From: Polaribacter filamentus
GTDB taxonomy: Bacteria; Bacteroidota; Bacteroidia; Flavobacteriales; Flavobacteriaceae
Assembly (NCBI RefSeq): GCF_002943715.1
Contig: NZ_MQUA01000004.1
Span: 186,001-250,000, forward strand
Direction of reading: 5' to 3'
Length of the DNA: 64,000 bases
In this document: positions 27,692 through 37,147 of the stretch, one piece after another
Layout: each line of letters opens with the position of its first letter
Numbering within the stretch: the first letter of the stretch is position 1
Notes under the pieces: model-generated
Databases searched by the model: none
The model's input: the letters and a program-made list of their open reading frames with translations, nothing else
What the model was told of the DNA's origin: nothing
Position numbers and translations under genes: made by a program

Positions 27692-30600
27692 ATGTCATTA
27701 TACCAAGCATCAGTATTAAAGAATTATATCAACTTACAAGAAAAGCAAATTGTAGAAAAAGCCTATAAAAAGTACACTAAGTATTTTTTAGATGCTGCCA
27801 TACAAGAAAATATAAGAAATTCTAAAGAAGAAGAATATCAAGGTATTTTTTTAACAGAATTGTTTGTAAATATTTTAGACTATACTTTAAAACCTAAAGT
27901 AGATTTTAATTTAGTAGCAGAATATAAAAACCAAAATAATGCTCGTAAAGCAGATGGTGCAATTTTGCAAAATGATATTGCTGTTGGCGTTATAGAATTA
28001 AAAGGAACAAATACTAAAGATTTAGAAAGTATAAGAAAACAAGCCTTTGATTATAAAGCAAATCAAAAAGGATGTGTATATGTAATTACCTCTAATTTCG
28101 AGAAGTTACGATTCTATATAAATGATGCTACAGAGTTCGAAGAATTTAATTTATTTGAACTTTCCATAGATCGCTTTGCATTATTATTTCTCTGTCTTCA
28201 AAAAGATAATATACTAAACAACGTTCCTTTAAAAATTAAAGAAGCATCCATAGTAAAAGAAGAACAAATAACAAAAGAATTTTACAAAGATTACTCACTT
28301 TTTAAAAGAGAATTATACAGAGATTTAGTTAAGAATAATGTAAAACGGTTAAAGTTAGAATCGTCATTGCGTGGCACGAAACAATCTCTTGATGACTTAT
28401 CTGAAGAACAAAAAACAGAACAACAACAATTAGATAAAAATGTAAAGCTTACTTTATTTAAAAAATCACAAAAATTAATAGACCGTTTTCTATTTATCTT
28501 TTTTGCAGAAGATAGAAGTTTATTGCCTGCAAACAGTACAGAACTCATTTTACAAAAATGGAAAGCAGACATCGATTTTGGTGATGAAAGACCACTATAC
28601 AACCTATTTAAGCAATACTTCACCTTCTTAGACCAAGGAAGACAAGGCACAAAAAGTAGAGGCGAAATATATGCGTATAATGGCGGTTTATTTAAAGAAG
28701 ACACCTTATTAGATGGTTTAGAAATAGACAACGAGTTATTATACAAACACACCCATAAATTAGCAGGATACGATTTTGAAAGTCAAGTTGATGTAAATAT
28801 TTTAGGACACATTTTCGAAAACTCATTAAACGAAATTGAAAGCGTAAATGCAGAAATTGAAGGGGCAGATTTTGATAAGCAAACAAGCAAACGTAAAAAA
28901 GATGGCGTATTCTACACACCTAAATACATTACCAAATACATTGTAGAAAACACAATAGGTAAACTCTGTACAGAAAAGAAAACGGACTTAGGCATTAAAG
29001 AGGAAGAATACTTTAAAGGACGTAAAAACCGAAACAAAGCAACCATAGCTAATTTAGTAGATTTACTAGACACCTATAGAGATTGGCTCTTACAACTAAC
29101 CATTTGCGACCCAGCCTGTGGTTCTGGCGCATTTTTAAACCAAGCCTTAAATTTCTTAATTGCAGAACACACCTATATAGATGAACTAAAAACAAAAGTG
29201 TTAGGAGGTGGTTTACAGTTTTCTGATATTGAAAATACCATTTTAGAAAACAACATTTTTGGGGTAGATTTAAACGAGGAATCTGTAGAAATTGCCAAAC
29301 TTTCTTTGTGGTTGCGTACAGCTCAACCTCGTAGAAAATTAAACGATTTAAGTAGCAATATTAAATGTGGTAATTCTTTAATTGATAGCAAAGCAGTTGC
29401 AGGTGATAAAGCATTTACTTGGGAAACTCAATTTCCACAAGTATTTGAAAAAGGTGGTTTTGATGTGGTGATTGGAAATCCTCCTTATGTCAATTTAGAG
29501 CGAATGAAAGAAATTTCTTTAGCTCTCGAAAAACAAGGTTATAAAACATACAATAAAAGAGGTGACTTATATATATTGTTTGTCGAACAAGCATTTAATA
29601 TTACTAAAAAATGCGGTATTTGTTCTTATATAATGCCTAATAAATGGTTGCAAGCTGGTTATGGTGAGAGTTTAAGAGAGTATTTTTTGACAAAAGAACT
29701 TCAAAGATTAATTGACTTTGGAGATATTCAAATTTTTCAAGGAGCAACTACATATCCTTGTATTTTTATTGCTCGGAATAACAATCCAAAAGATAAGGTA
29801 TTAGTTTCTGTATTAAAAATGTCTAATTCTTTTGATTTTGATTCTAATATTTCAAACACAGAAGAAGTTTTTGATATAACTGATTTTACAAAAGATACGT
29901 GGGTAATTTCTTCAAAATCAGAAAAAAATATGTTATCTCGTTTAGAGAAAAATAATACTCTTGATGAATTTGTAAAAGGTGAAGCAAATTATGGAATTAA
30001 ATTTGGTTTAACAGAAGCATTTCTTATTGATAATAAAAAGAAAGAAGAACTTATAAAAATCGATTTTAATTCTGAAAATTTAATAGGCTCTATTTTAAGA
30101 GGTAGAGATTTAACTAGATACGGTAAACCGGTTAAAAAAGAGTTAGATAGTATAATTTTAGCAAGTTTTGGTAGTTACAAGTATATTGAAGAAAAGTATC
30201 CAGCAATTTATAATCATTTACTTCAATTTGAAGAAAAACTAAAAAAGAGAGGACAATGTAATGGTAGTAAAATTACTTATGACAAGCAATTTTTAGGGCA
30301 ACATCATTGGTTAGAATTAGATAATAATCCATCGTTTTCTTATTTATCATTATATGATAAACCCAAAATTATGTATCAAAAATTCCAGGTAAAGCCTTGT
30401 TTTATTTTTGATGAACAAAATTTATATTGTAATGATTCAATGTGGATTATACCTTCGGATAATAAATCTTTACTAGGTGTGCTAAATTCAAAAATGGGTT
30501 GGTGGTTAATAACAAAATATTGTACTCAAATACAAAATGGTTGTCAATTAATTTGGAAATACTTTGGAAGAATACCTATTCCAAAACTTACAAATTCTTT

Positions 30601-30994
30601 ACTTTCAGAAAAGGTTAATTTAATTATAGAAAATACTAATGTATTACAAATTTTAAATGTAAAATTCCAAAATTACTTAAAACAAAAATTCCAATTAGAA
30701 AAACTTACAAGAAAACTTCAAAATTGGCACGATTTAGAATTTGGAGACTTTATAAAAGAGCTAAATAAAGCCATTAAAACAAGCAATAAGCAACGTTTAA
30801 AAGATGGCTTACAAGAAGTGCCAGAACTAACAAAAAAAGACGAGTTTGAGTGGTTAGACCTCTTTGAAGAAAACAAACAAAAAGCACAAACCTTACAAAC
30901 CCAAATAACCCAAACAGACAAAGAAATAGATGCTATGGTGTATGAGTTGTATGGTTTAACTGCGGATGAAATTAAGATTGTGGAGAATAGTTAG
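27692..30994 (+). CDS. Single-chain type IIG-like restriction-modification enzyme (Eco57I-type)
   Basis: 1100 residues. The N-terminal region has a PD-(D/E)xK-like nuclease site: ADGAI with D88, and VIELKG with E102 and K104. The centre is an N6-adenine methyltransferase: CDPACGSGAFL (D473, SAM motif I) and IGNPPYV (N596-P-P-Y599, catalytic motif IV). The C-terminal part (~700-1000) resembles TaqI-like target-recognition domains (ILRGRDLTRYG, MYQKF, MWIIPS, QIQNGCQLIWKYFGRIPIP), with a final helical/coiled segment. One protein would both methylate and cut DNA. No separate specificity or helicase gene is near, so type I and BREX assignments do not fit. A REP-like repeat is embedded in frame at 28362-28389. 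Recognition sequence is unknown. Confidence 0.88.
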   Translation: MSLYQASVLKNYINLQEKQIVEKAYKKYTKYFLDAAIQENIRNSKEEEYQGIFLTELFVNILDYTLKPKVDFNLVAEYKNQNNARKADGAILQNDIAVGVIELKGTNTKDLESIRKQAFDYKANQKGCVYVITSNFEKLRFYINDATEFEEFNLFELSIDRFALLFLCLQKDNILNNVPLKIKEASIVKEEQITKEFYKDYSLFKRELYRDLVKNNVKRLKLESSLRGTKQSLDDLSEEQKTEQQQLDKNVKLTLFKKSQKLIDRFLFIFFAEDRSLLPANSTELILQKWKADIDFGDERPLYNLFKQYFTFLDQGRQGTKSRGEIYAYNGGLFKEDTLLDGLEIDNELLYKHTHKLAGYDFESQVDVNILGHIFENSLNEIESVNAEIEGADFDKQTSKRKKDGVFYTPKYITKYIVENTIGKLCTEKKTDLGIKEEEYFKGRKNRNKATIANLVDLLDTYRDWLLQLTICDPACGSGAFLNQALNFLIAEHTYIDELKTKVLGGGLQFSDIENTILENNIFGVDLNEESVEIAKLSLWLRTAQPRRKLNDLSSNIKCGNSLIDSKAVAGDKAFTWETQFPQVFEKGGFDVVIGNPPYVNLERMKEISLALEKQGYKTYNKRGDLYILFVEQAFNITKKCGICSYIMPNKWLQAGYGESLREYFLTKELQRLIDFGDIQIFQGATTYPCIFIARNNNPKDKVLVSVLKMSNSFDFDSNISNTEEVFDITDFTKDTWVISSKSEKNMLSRLEKNNTLDEFVKGEANYGIKFGLTEAFLIDNKKKEELIKIDFNSENLIGSILRGRDLTRYGKPVKKELDSIILASFGSYKYIEEKYPAIYNHLLQFEEKLKKRGQCNGSKITYDKQFLGQHHWLELDNNPSFSYLSLYDKPKIMYQKFQVKPCFIFDEQNLYCNDSMWIIPSDNKSLLGVLNSKMGWWLITKYCTQIQNGCQLIWKYFGRIPIPKLTNSLLSEKVNLIIENTNVLQILNVKFQNYLKQKFQLEKLTRKLQNWHDLEFGDFIKELNKAIKTSNKQRLKDGLQEVPELTKKDEFEWLDLFEENKQKAQTLQTQITQTDKEIDAMVYELYGLTADEIKIVENS
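28362..28389 (+). repeat. REP-like repeat inside the restriction-modification gene
   Basis: CGTCATTGCGTGGCACGAAA followed by CAATCTCTT. It is the GTCATTGCG...GAAGCAATCT type of dispersed repeat and is translated as SSLRGTKQSL. A related repeat lies at 33811-33880. The insertion is in frame, near residues 223-233, in what should be a linker between the nuclease and methyltransferase parts. Confidence 0.7.
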
Positions 30995-31036
30995 AAAGCA
31001 CCTATTTTATTTAAACCTATTTAAAACAAAAAACCT

Positions 31037-32053
31037 ATGAAAAATAAAAAATTTAAAATATTATCAATTGACGGAGGTGGAATAAAAGGTGTCTTTCCTG
31101 CATATTTACTACTGCTAATAGAATCTGAACTTGAAAAAAGGAAAGATGGTAAATCTAAAATATACCAACACTTTGATTTGATAACTGGAACATTGACAGG
31201 AGGAATAATTGCACTAGCTCTTTCTTTTGGAATACCTGCAAAAGAAATCTATGAGTTATACTTAAATAATGCTAAAAGTATTTTTGGTAACAAAAAAAGT
31301 TTTTTTTGTCAATTATTTTTTGCGTCTCATAAGAGTGATTTTTTAGAAAGCTTAATACAAAATAAATTTAAAGAATATAATAATGGTATAGACCCTAGGC
31401 TAAAGGATTGTAAAACTGATGTTTGCATCCCTATATATGACTTAGTTAGAGGGAATCCAAGTGTTTTAAAAACACCGTATCACGAAGCATTCACAAGAGA
31501 TTTTCATATACCTGCCTATCAAGCCGCAATGGCTACAGCAGCAGCACCTACTTATTTTAGTCCATACTCAAATCAGTATACAGATTTAAATGATGTAAGC
31601 AAATCATTTGTCAATAAAGTTGATGGAGGTGTAATGGCAAATAACCCCACTTTGGTTGCTTTTTTGGAAGCTATCAAAGCTTTTAAAGTAGATACTTCTG
31701 ATTTAGAAATACTATCAATAGGTACTGGTCATAAGAATTTTACTGATATTAATTCTAGAAAAAAATGGGGATTACATTATTGGATGATAAAGGACAAAAG
31801 AAAAAGACTGATTGAGTTATTTATGCAGAGTCAATCCCAGTTAGTAGCAAATTATATAAGTCTGTTACACAAAGGAATAGATAGAAGAGAAGATGAAAAT
31901 TTTATTTACGATAGGATAGATGTCGAGCTAACAGAAGGTAGCCAATTAGAAATGGATGAATGTGATAAAAATTTGATTTCAAATTTTGCAGAATTGGCAG
32001 CAATTGAATATCAATACAAAAGAACAGATATATTAAAAAGACATTTTTATTAA
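31037..32053 (+). CDS. capV: Patatin-like phospholipase, CBASS effector (CapV-like), active-site Ser replaced
   Basis: 338 residues. The patatin fold starts with ILSIDGGGIKGVFPAYLL (oxyanion loop), then FDLITGTLTGGIIALAL. In active patatins the nucleophile elbow is GTSTGG; here position 53 is Leu (codon TTG), one C-to-T change from the Ser codon TCG. The catalytic Asp motif is kept (VDGGVMANNP, D196). Length and plan match CapV effectors that degrade membrane phospholipids when bound by a cyclic nucleotide. It is followed 15 bp later by a CD-NTase gene, making a two-gene CBASS. With Ser lost, lipase activity is expected to be absent. Confidence 0.85.
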   Translation: MKNKKFKILSIDGGGIKGVFPAYLLLLIESELEKRKDGKSKIYQHFDLITGTLTGGIIALALSFGIPAKEIYELYLNNAKSIFGNKKSFFCQLFFASHKSDFLESLIQNKFKEYNNGIDPRLKDCKTDVCIPIYDLVRGNPSVLKTPYHEAFTRDFHIPAYQAAMATAAAPTYFSPYSNQYTDLNDVSKSFVNKVDGGVMANNPTLVAFLEAIKAFKVDTSDLEILSIGTGHKNFTDINSRKKWGLHYWMIKDKRKRLIELFMQSQSQLVANYISLLHKGIDRREDENFIYDRIDVELTEGSQLEMDECDKNLISNFAELAAIEYQYKRTDILKRHFY

Positions 32054-32068
32054 TAAAGAATTAAAATA

Positions 32069-33571
32069 ATGAGTAATCAAATATTATTACAAATAGCGCA
32101 GTATCTAGATATATCGCCTACAGATTATAAAATAGCCCAAGAACGATTTAACGCAGTTAAAAATTGGCTTGACGATGGATCATATAAGTCTGGCTATTTG
32201 CTTGATGTATATTTACAAGGCTCATTTAGACTTGGTACAGTTGTAAGACCATATCATAACGATAAAGATGGGAATTTTGATATTGACCAAGTATGTGAAT
32301 TGACAAAATACAATGAATTAAAATCTTCTGAAATTCTTAAAAATGATGTTGGAGATAGATTAAAAGAAAATAATGATTATGAAAGAATGTTAGATACTGA
32401 AGGTAAAAGGTGTTGGACAATTGAATATGCTACTGAAAATAATCGACCAGGTTTTCATATTGATATTTTACCAGCTCTAAAATCTGATGAAGGAACGTTA
32501 CATAGCATTGATATTACACATAAAGAAGATGACATTTATTCTTGGTCTACCAGTAATCCTAAAGGCTATTATCTTTGGTTTAAATCAAAAAATGCTTACT
32601 CTACTAGCTTTATTGAATCTCAGAGAAGTACAATTTTTAATGCTAATAAAGAATTATATGAAATAGAAGAAGAAGTTCCTAAACAACTCTTTAGAACTTC
32701 TTTACAACGTGCTATTCAAATTATGAAAAGACATAGAGACGTTCATTTCGTAAATAAAGATTTTAAACCAATATCAATAATTATTACAACTATTACTACA
32801 CAGGTATATACAGAAAGTAATATAATAGAGATAATAGATGAGTTTATAAATTATACTTTAAGTAGAAACGAATTTTTGATTAAAAATGGATATTTAATTA
32901 AAGATGATATCCTAGATTATTCAGATGGCAAATGGTTAATACCTAACCCTGTTGATTATGCAAGACCTGAAGATGAAAGAGAAAATTTTGCTGACCGTTG
33001 GAATTTAGAATCTGAATTAGCAAATTCTTTTTTTGAATGGTGTCAACAATTAAAAAGAGATATAAATAGCTTTAAGAAAAGTGGACTTTCAGATAGTTTA
33101 AACTTAAAAACTAAATCATTTGGAATAGGAGAGAAAGTTGATGGCATTTTGATAAAGGAAGCAGAGAAAGTAATAGAAAACCGAGTTGGTATATTTTCTT
33201 CTAATAATAGAGAGTTATTAGATTTAATTCATCTTTGTATTGAAGGTAAAACCGAATGGGAACCCATTAAAGAATTAGCCGAAAGATATTATCATAAAGC
33301 GAATGAAGGAGAAAGTAAAGATGTTGCTAAAGTTAACTATTATCAAATTGCTAGACATAGAGGTAAGTCATTTTCTGATGAAGCAAGAACAGATATTTTG
33401 AATGTTTTAAAGAGAAATAGTGATTCTGCCTCTTTTGTTTTATGCTGTAACCTCTTACTTGGCTCTGCTTCTCAAAAGATGATAAGGGACTGTATGAAAT
33501 ATAATAATTATGAAAATATTTTAGAATGGCCTATATTAAGATTGTATAAATACAGATTTATAAATAAATGA
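32069..33571 (+). CDS. CBASS CD-NTase (cGAS/DncV-like nucleotidyltransferase)
   Basis: 500 residues. The nucleotidyltransferase core shows the GSFRLGT motif (G51-S52), the metal-binding D71-I-D73 and the third acidic residue in FHIDILPAL (D132). The second half is helical, as in SMODS/CD-NTase proteins. On sensing phage it would make a cyclic di- or oligonucleotide that activates the patatin effector encoded just before it. All three catalytic acids are present, so the synthase half of the system seems intact. No Cap2/Cap3, HORMA or TRIP13 genes are adjacent, so this is a minimal (type I) CBASS. Product identity cannot be told. The clade assignment was not attempted. Confidence 0.85.
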   Translation: MSNQILLQIAQYLDISPTDYKIAQERFNAVKNWLDDGSYKSGYLLDVYLQGSFRLGTVVRPYHNDKDGNFDIDQVCELTKYNELKSSEILKNDVGDRLKENNDYERMLDTEGKRCWTIEYATENNRPGFHIDILPALKSDEGTLHSIDITHKEDDIYSWSTSNPKGYYLWFKSKNAYSTSFIESQRSTIFNANKELYEIEEEVPKQLFRTSLQRAIQIMKRHRDVHFVNKDFKPISIIITTITTQVYTESNIIEIIDEFINYTLSRNEFLIKNGYLIKDDILDYSDGKWLIPNPVDYARPEDERENFADRWNLESELANSFFEWCQQLKRDINSFKKSGLSDSLNLKTKSFGIGEKVDGILIKEAEKVIENRVGIFSSNNRELLDLIHLCIEGKTEWEPIKELAERYYHKANEGESKDVAKVNYYQIARHRGKSFSDEARTDILNVLKRNSDSASFVLCCNLLLGSASQKMIRDCMKYNNYENILEWPILRLYKYRFINK

Positions 33572-33810
33572 TATAAATATATTTTCAAGTATAAGTAATT
33601 ATATAATTTTATTTTAATATCAAAAAATGTCACACTTTTTAAATAGAGAAAAATTCTCAAATAGAAATATTTAGTTAAGAAGAAAGCTATTTATAAATTC
33701 AAATAATATATTAAATAAAACAGTAGGTGATTTTATACCATTAGAAGAAATGAATGAATTAAAAAACCTAATAGAAACTTTGGGTAAATAGAAGTTGTAG
33801 AAAATAGTTA

Positions 33811-33880
33811 GTCATTGCCATAACGTGTGTCATTGCGCTTGTTCTGAACTTGTTTCAGAAACTCACGAAGCAATCTCTTA
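33811..33880. repeat. REP-like palindromic repeat in intergenic region
   Basis: Two GTCATTGC starts (33811 and about 33829), a GTTCTGAAC-TTG-TTTCAGAAAC hairpin, and a GAAGCAATCTCTT end. This belongs to the repeat type also seen inside the restriction gene at 28362. The preceding part of the gap (33572-33800) holds only a short open tail ending MNELKNLIETLGK at 33789-33791, which I do not recognise. Confidence 0.6.
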
Positions 33881-33947
33881 ATTGAAAAAGAAAATGTATG
33901 AAAAGAAAAAAACAGACAAATACTAGTGTAATATATTACAAAAGTTG

Positions 33948-33955
33948 TACTTTTG
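33948..33955 (+). promoter_or_regulatory. Bacteroidota -7 box (TAnnTTTG) for the small RNA
   Basis: TACTTTTG matches the TAnnTTTG consensus exactly and lies within an ACAAAAGT-TGT-ACTTTTGT palindrome (33938-33956). Expected transcription start is about 33962, directly before the structured element. No clear TTTG -33 box was seen. Confidence 0.5.
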
Positions 33956-33961
33956 TAGCAA

Positions 33962-34019
33962 CAGTACACACCACGCTACACCATAAGAACAGCGTCCCAG
34001 GGTGTGTCTTTTGCTTTTT
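33962..34019 (+). ncRNA. Structured small RNA candidate upstream of Abi_2 gene (abiF-motif-like)
   Basis: ACACACC (33966-33972) pairs with GGTGTGT (34001-34007), and ACGCT (33973-33977) pairs with AGCGT (33991-33995). The interrupted long hairpin ends in CTTTTGCTTTTT, a terminator-like tail. It starts where the promoter above predicts and ends 35 bp before the Abi_2 gene. Conserved RNA structures (the abiF motif) are known next to Abi_2 genes. This fits that pattern, but I could not test it with a covariance model. Confidence 0.5.
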
Positions 34020-34054
34020 ATACCTTTCCATTTCTTCATTAAAAGGTATATTTT

Positions 34055-34960
34055 ATGTTTAAAAAAACAGCATTTACAATAGAAGAACAGCTACAAAAGC
34101 TTAAAGATAGAGGTCTTCTATTTTCAAATGAAAGTATTGCTTTAAAATACTTATCGCATATTAGTTATTATCGTTTAGGCGAGTATTGGTATGTAATGCA
34201 AGAAGACAAAGAACAGCATGTTTTTAAACCCAACAGTAAGTTTAACGATGTTATTGCGCTCTACAATTTTGATGCAGAACTGCGTTTACTCCTTTTCGAT
34301 GTTATAGAAAAAATAGAAATTAGTCTTCGTACCAAATTAATATATCATCCTTCACATGAAATAGATCCCTGGTGGTTTCAAAATTTTGAGTTGTTCTCAG
34401 ATAGTATGGCATTGACAAAAACATTATCAAACCTTCAAGGAGAATTAGAACGTTCTAAAGACGTTACTATTAAAAATCATTTTAAAAACCATAAAGATGA
34501 CAAAAGGTTTCCACCTGCTTGGAAATCTTTAGAACAAACAAGTTTTGGCGCACTATCTAAATTATATGGTAATTTAAAACCTACAGTAAAAGCTAAAGAC
34601 ACTATCGCTAAAGAGTTTGGAGCAGTAAATCATACGTTTTTACCAAGTTGGCTACAATCTATTGCACAAATTAGAAATTTTTGCGCACATCATTCAAGAT
34701 TATGGAATCGCAATTTGCCAAATACCTTTAAGCTATTACCAAAACCACCAAATCCTTGGATAGTTGACAAAGAAAACGTGCCTAAACAGTTCAATAAATT
34801 ATATGTTCATATGTGTTTAATGAAATATATGTTAAATGAAATACAGCCTAATAATTTATTTACATCAAGATTAGATGCGTTGTTTACCAAGTATCCAAAT
34901 GTAGACTCCAATGCATTAGATATGAAACCTAATTGGCAACAAGAGCCGCTTTGGCAATAA
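34055..34960 (+). CDS. Abi_2 family abortive-infection protein (AbiD/AbiF-like HEPN)
   Basis: 301 residues covering the full Abi_2 domain: FTIEEQLQKLKDRGLLF, YLSHISYYRLGEYWYVM, YNFDAELRLLLFDVIEKIEI and QIRNFCAHHSRLWNR. The last segment holds the HEPN RNase motif R-x4-H (R207, H212). Abi_2 proteins give phage resistance by abortive infection and are related to the HEPN domains of Cas13. It is preceded by a small structured RNA candidate, which may be its regulator or antitoxin (inference). The neighbouring genes are also defence genes. Confidence 0.9.
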   Translation: MFKKTAFTIEEQLQKLKDRGLLFSNESIALKYLSHISYYRLGEYWYVMQEDKEQHVFKPNSKFNDVIALYNFDAELRLLLFDVIEKIEISLRTKLIYHPSHEIDPWWFQNFELFSDSMALTKTLSNLQGELERSKDVTIKNHFKNHKDDKRFPPAWKSLEQTSFGALSKLYGNLKPTVKAKDTIAKEFGAVNHTFLPSWLQSIAQIRNFCAHHSRLWNRNLPNTFKLLPKPPNPWIVDKENVPKQFNKLYVHMCLMKYMLNEIQPNNLFTSRLDALFTKYPNVDSNALDMKPNWQQEPLWQ

Positions 34961-35006
34961 GTAAAAAGAAAAGTAGTAGAAAACAGAAGAGTTAAAAAGA
35001 ATTAAA

Positions 35007-36005
35007 ATGCAAAACAACCAACAGAACATCATTATTTATACTACTGCAGATGGCAAAGCATCTGTAAGTTTATATACCAAAGAAGGTACTATTTGGATGA
35101 ACCAAAGTCAGCTAGCAGAACTTTTTGACACCTCTATACCAAACATCAGCATACATATATCTAACATATTAAAAGAGAAAGAGTTACCGTCAAATTCAGT
35201 TATTAAGGATTACTTAACAACTGCCCAAGATGGTAAAGAATACAACGTTACTTTTTATGCCCTAGATATGATTTTGGCAATCGGCTTTAGAGTGCGTAGC
35301 AAACGAGGTACACAATTTAGAATTTGGGCAAACCAAAACCTAAAACAATACATGATTAAAGGGTTTGTAATGGATGATGAACGCCTAAAAAACCCAGATG
35401 GCAGACCAGATTATTTTGATGAATTATTAGCACGTATTAGAAATGTTAGAGCATCAGAAAAAAGATTCTATCAAAAAGTAAAAGACCTATTTGCATTATG
35501 CAGCGATTACGACCCAACAGACAAAGCCACACAAATGTTTTTTGCCGAAACACAAAACAAATTACTATTTGCAGTTACACATAAAACAGCCGCAGAATTA
35601 GTAGTAGCAAGAGCCAGTGCAAAAGACCCTACTATGGCACTAACAACTTGGCAAGGCAATGCAGTAAGAAAACAAGACATCTTTATTGCAAAAAACTATC
35701 TAAATAAAGATGAACTAGATTCCTTAAACAGATTAGTAGTAATCTTTTTAGAAACAGCAGAATTAAGAGTCAAAAACCGTATCGATATTACAATGAATTT
35801 CTGGAAACAAAATGTAGACAGCGTTTTAGAGTTTAATGACCAAAAAGTTTTAAAAGGTTTGGGGTCTATTTCTAACAAACAAATGGAAGAAAAAGTAAGA
35901 GAAATATACGTAGAATTCAACACCAATAGAAAATTTGAGGAAGCTAAAAGAGAAGATGCTATGGAGTTAGAAGAAATAGAAAAATTGCTTAAAAACAAAA
36001 AATAA
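35007..36005 (+). CDS. rhuM: RhuM family protein (defence-associated)
   Basis: 332 residues with the complete Virulence_RhuM domain: TKEGTIWMNQSQLAELFDTS (winged-helix-like N-terminus), FYALDMILAIGFRVRSKRGT, RIWANQNLKQYMIKGFVMDD, LFALCSDYDPTDKATQMFF, and a C-terminal charged coiled coil. The biochemical role is not established; RhuM genes are common in defence and pathogenicity islands. The stop codon overlaps the AbiH start (TAATG at 36003-36007), so the two are translationally coupled. Confidence 0.88.
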   Translation: MQNNQQNIIIYTTADGKASVSLYTKEGTIWMNQSQLAELFDTSIPNISIHISNILKEKELPSNSVIKDYLTTAQDGKEYNVTFYALDMILAIGFRVRSKRGTQFRIWANQNLKQYMIKGFVMDDERLKNPDGRPDYFDELLARIRNVRASEKRFYQKVKDLFALCSDYDPTDKATQMFFAETQNKLLFAVTHKTAAELVVARASAKDPTMALTTWQGNAVRKQDIFIAKNYLNKDELDSLNRLVVIFLETAELRVKNRIDITMNFWKQNVDSVLEFNDQKVLKGLGSISNKQMEEKVREIYVEFNTNRKFEEAKREDAMELEEIEKLLKNKK

Positions 36006-37147
36006 TGAAGAATGTAGAAAAAGTCTACAATAAACTAATCTTAATAGGTAATGGTTTTGATTTAGCTCTAGACTTAAAAACGTCTTATAATGATTTTTTG
36101 TTTTGGTTACTAAAGTCAGAGGTGTTAAAAGCATTAGAGAGTTTTCCTCAAAAGGTAACAAATGAAAAACACACAAAGTATAACGATTTTTTAAGGCAAT
36201 ACGATTTAATAAGCTTTTATGGTTTTGCAAGCAATCCATTATTTGATGTTTTAGTTAAAAAAGCATATTCTACAATACCAACCAGTATTAAAGAATGTGA
36301 AACCTTAGCTTCATTAAACGAATTCTTAAAACAGTTTAATATTGAAGTTGTGCCAAAAAACAAACAATCTTTATTTCAAAAAATTTTAGAATTAAGTAAA
36401 GTAAATTGGATAGATATAGAAGCAACATACTTCGATTTAGTAAAAGAGTCTTTGTCTCTAAAAAAGAATTTACATAGTATTGATATTTTAAATGATGATT
36501 TAGAACAAATATCAGAAAGGCTAAAAGAGTACTTACGTGAAATAGAAATTGATTTAAAAATAAGTGATGCTGATGCATATGTTTCGCAATTCTATGATGT
36601 TATTGTAAAAGAAGATATTATAGAAAAGCAACAATCTGACATTAATCCAGAACATATTTATTTTTTAAACTTTAATTATACAGAAAGTCTTAACGTTATT
36701 TTAGAGCAAAGTGGTCTAGAACACTCAGATATTACTATTAATCAAATTCATTCAAGTGCTATTTCTGATGAACCTATAATATTTGGTTTTGGTGATGAAA
36801 TGGATGAAGTTTATAAAAAAATTGAAGAACTAAATGATAATAAATACTTTAAATTTATAAAATCATTCCAATATTTTAAAAGCAATAAATACAGAGAATT
36901 ACTACGTTTTTTAAATTCACATAATTATCAAGTATGTATTTACGGTCATAGTTGTGGCTTATCAGATAGAGTTATGCTAAATGAAATCTTTGAGCATAAA
37001 AATTGTAAATCAATAAAAATTTATTATTATAATCAAGAAGATTTTAATACAAAAACAATGAATATTTCACGTCACTTTAATAGTAATAAACTGATGAGAG
37101 AGAAAATAGTTAACTTTAATCCTAAAGATATAATTCCGCAGATTTAA
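36005..37147 (+). CDS. abiH: AbiH family abortive-infection protein
   Basis: 380 residues. The N-terminal LILIGNGFDLALDLKTSYNDF is the signature of AbiH (Bacteriophage_AbiH). Further family features are the long helical middle region and YFLNFNYTESLNVIL, with IFGFGDEMD and VCIYGHSCGLSDR toward the C-terminus, suggesting a nucleotide-binding or SIR2-like architecture. AbiH was found as a lactococcal phage-abortive gene; its mechanism is unclear. The start is fixed by the overlap with rhuM, and the next gene begins 10 bp downstream. Confidence 0.9.
   Translation: MKNVEKVYNKLILIGNGFDLALDLKTSYNDFLFWLLKSEVLKALESFPQKVTNEKHTKYNDFLRQYDLISFYGFASNPLFDVLVKKAYSTIPTSIKECETLASLNEFLKQFNIEVVPKNKQSLFQKILELSKVNWIDIEATYFDLVKESLSLKKNLHSIDILNDDLEQISERLKEYLREIEIDLKISDADAYVSQFYDVIVKEDIIEKQQSDINPEHIYFLNFNYTESLNVILEQSGLEHSDITINQIHSSAISDEPIIFGFGDEMDEVYKKIEELNDNKYFKFIKSFQYFKSNKYRELLRFLNSHNYQVCIYGHSCGLSDRVMLNEIFEHKNCKSIKIYYYNQEDFNTKTMNISRHFNSNKLMREKIVNFNPKDIIPQI

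Noticed and set aside
27692..30994. Type I restriction or BREX (PglX) assignment for the 1100-residue methyltransferase
   Set aside because: No specificity subunit, translocase, PglZ or BrxC-like gene is adjacent, and the protein has its own N-terminal nuclease-like site. A single-chain type IIG-like enzyme fits better.
33572..33800. Short open frame ending MNELKNLIETLGK as a gene
   Set aside because: No acceptable start, only about 38 codons after an upstream stop, and no recognised similarity.
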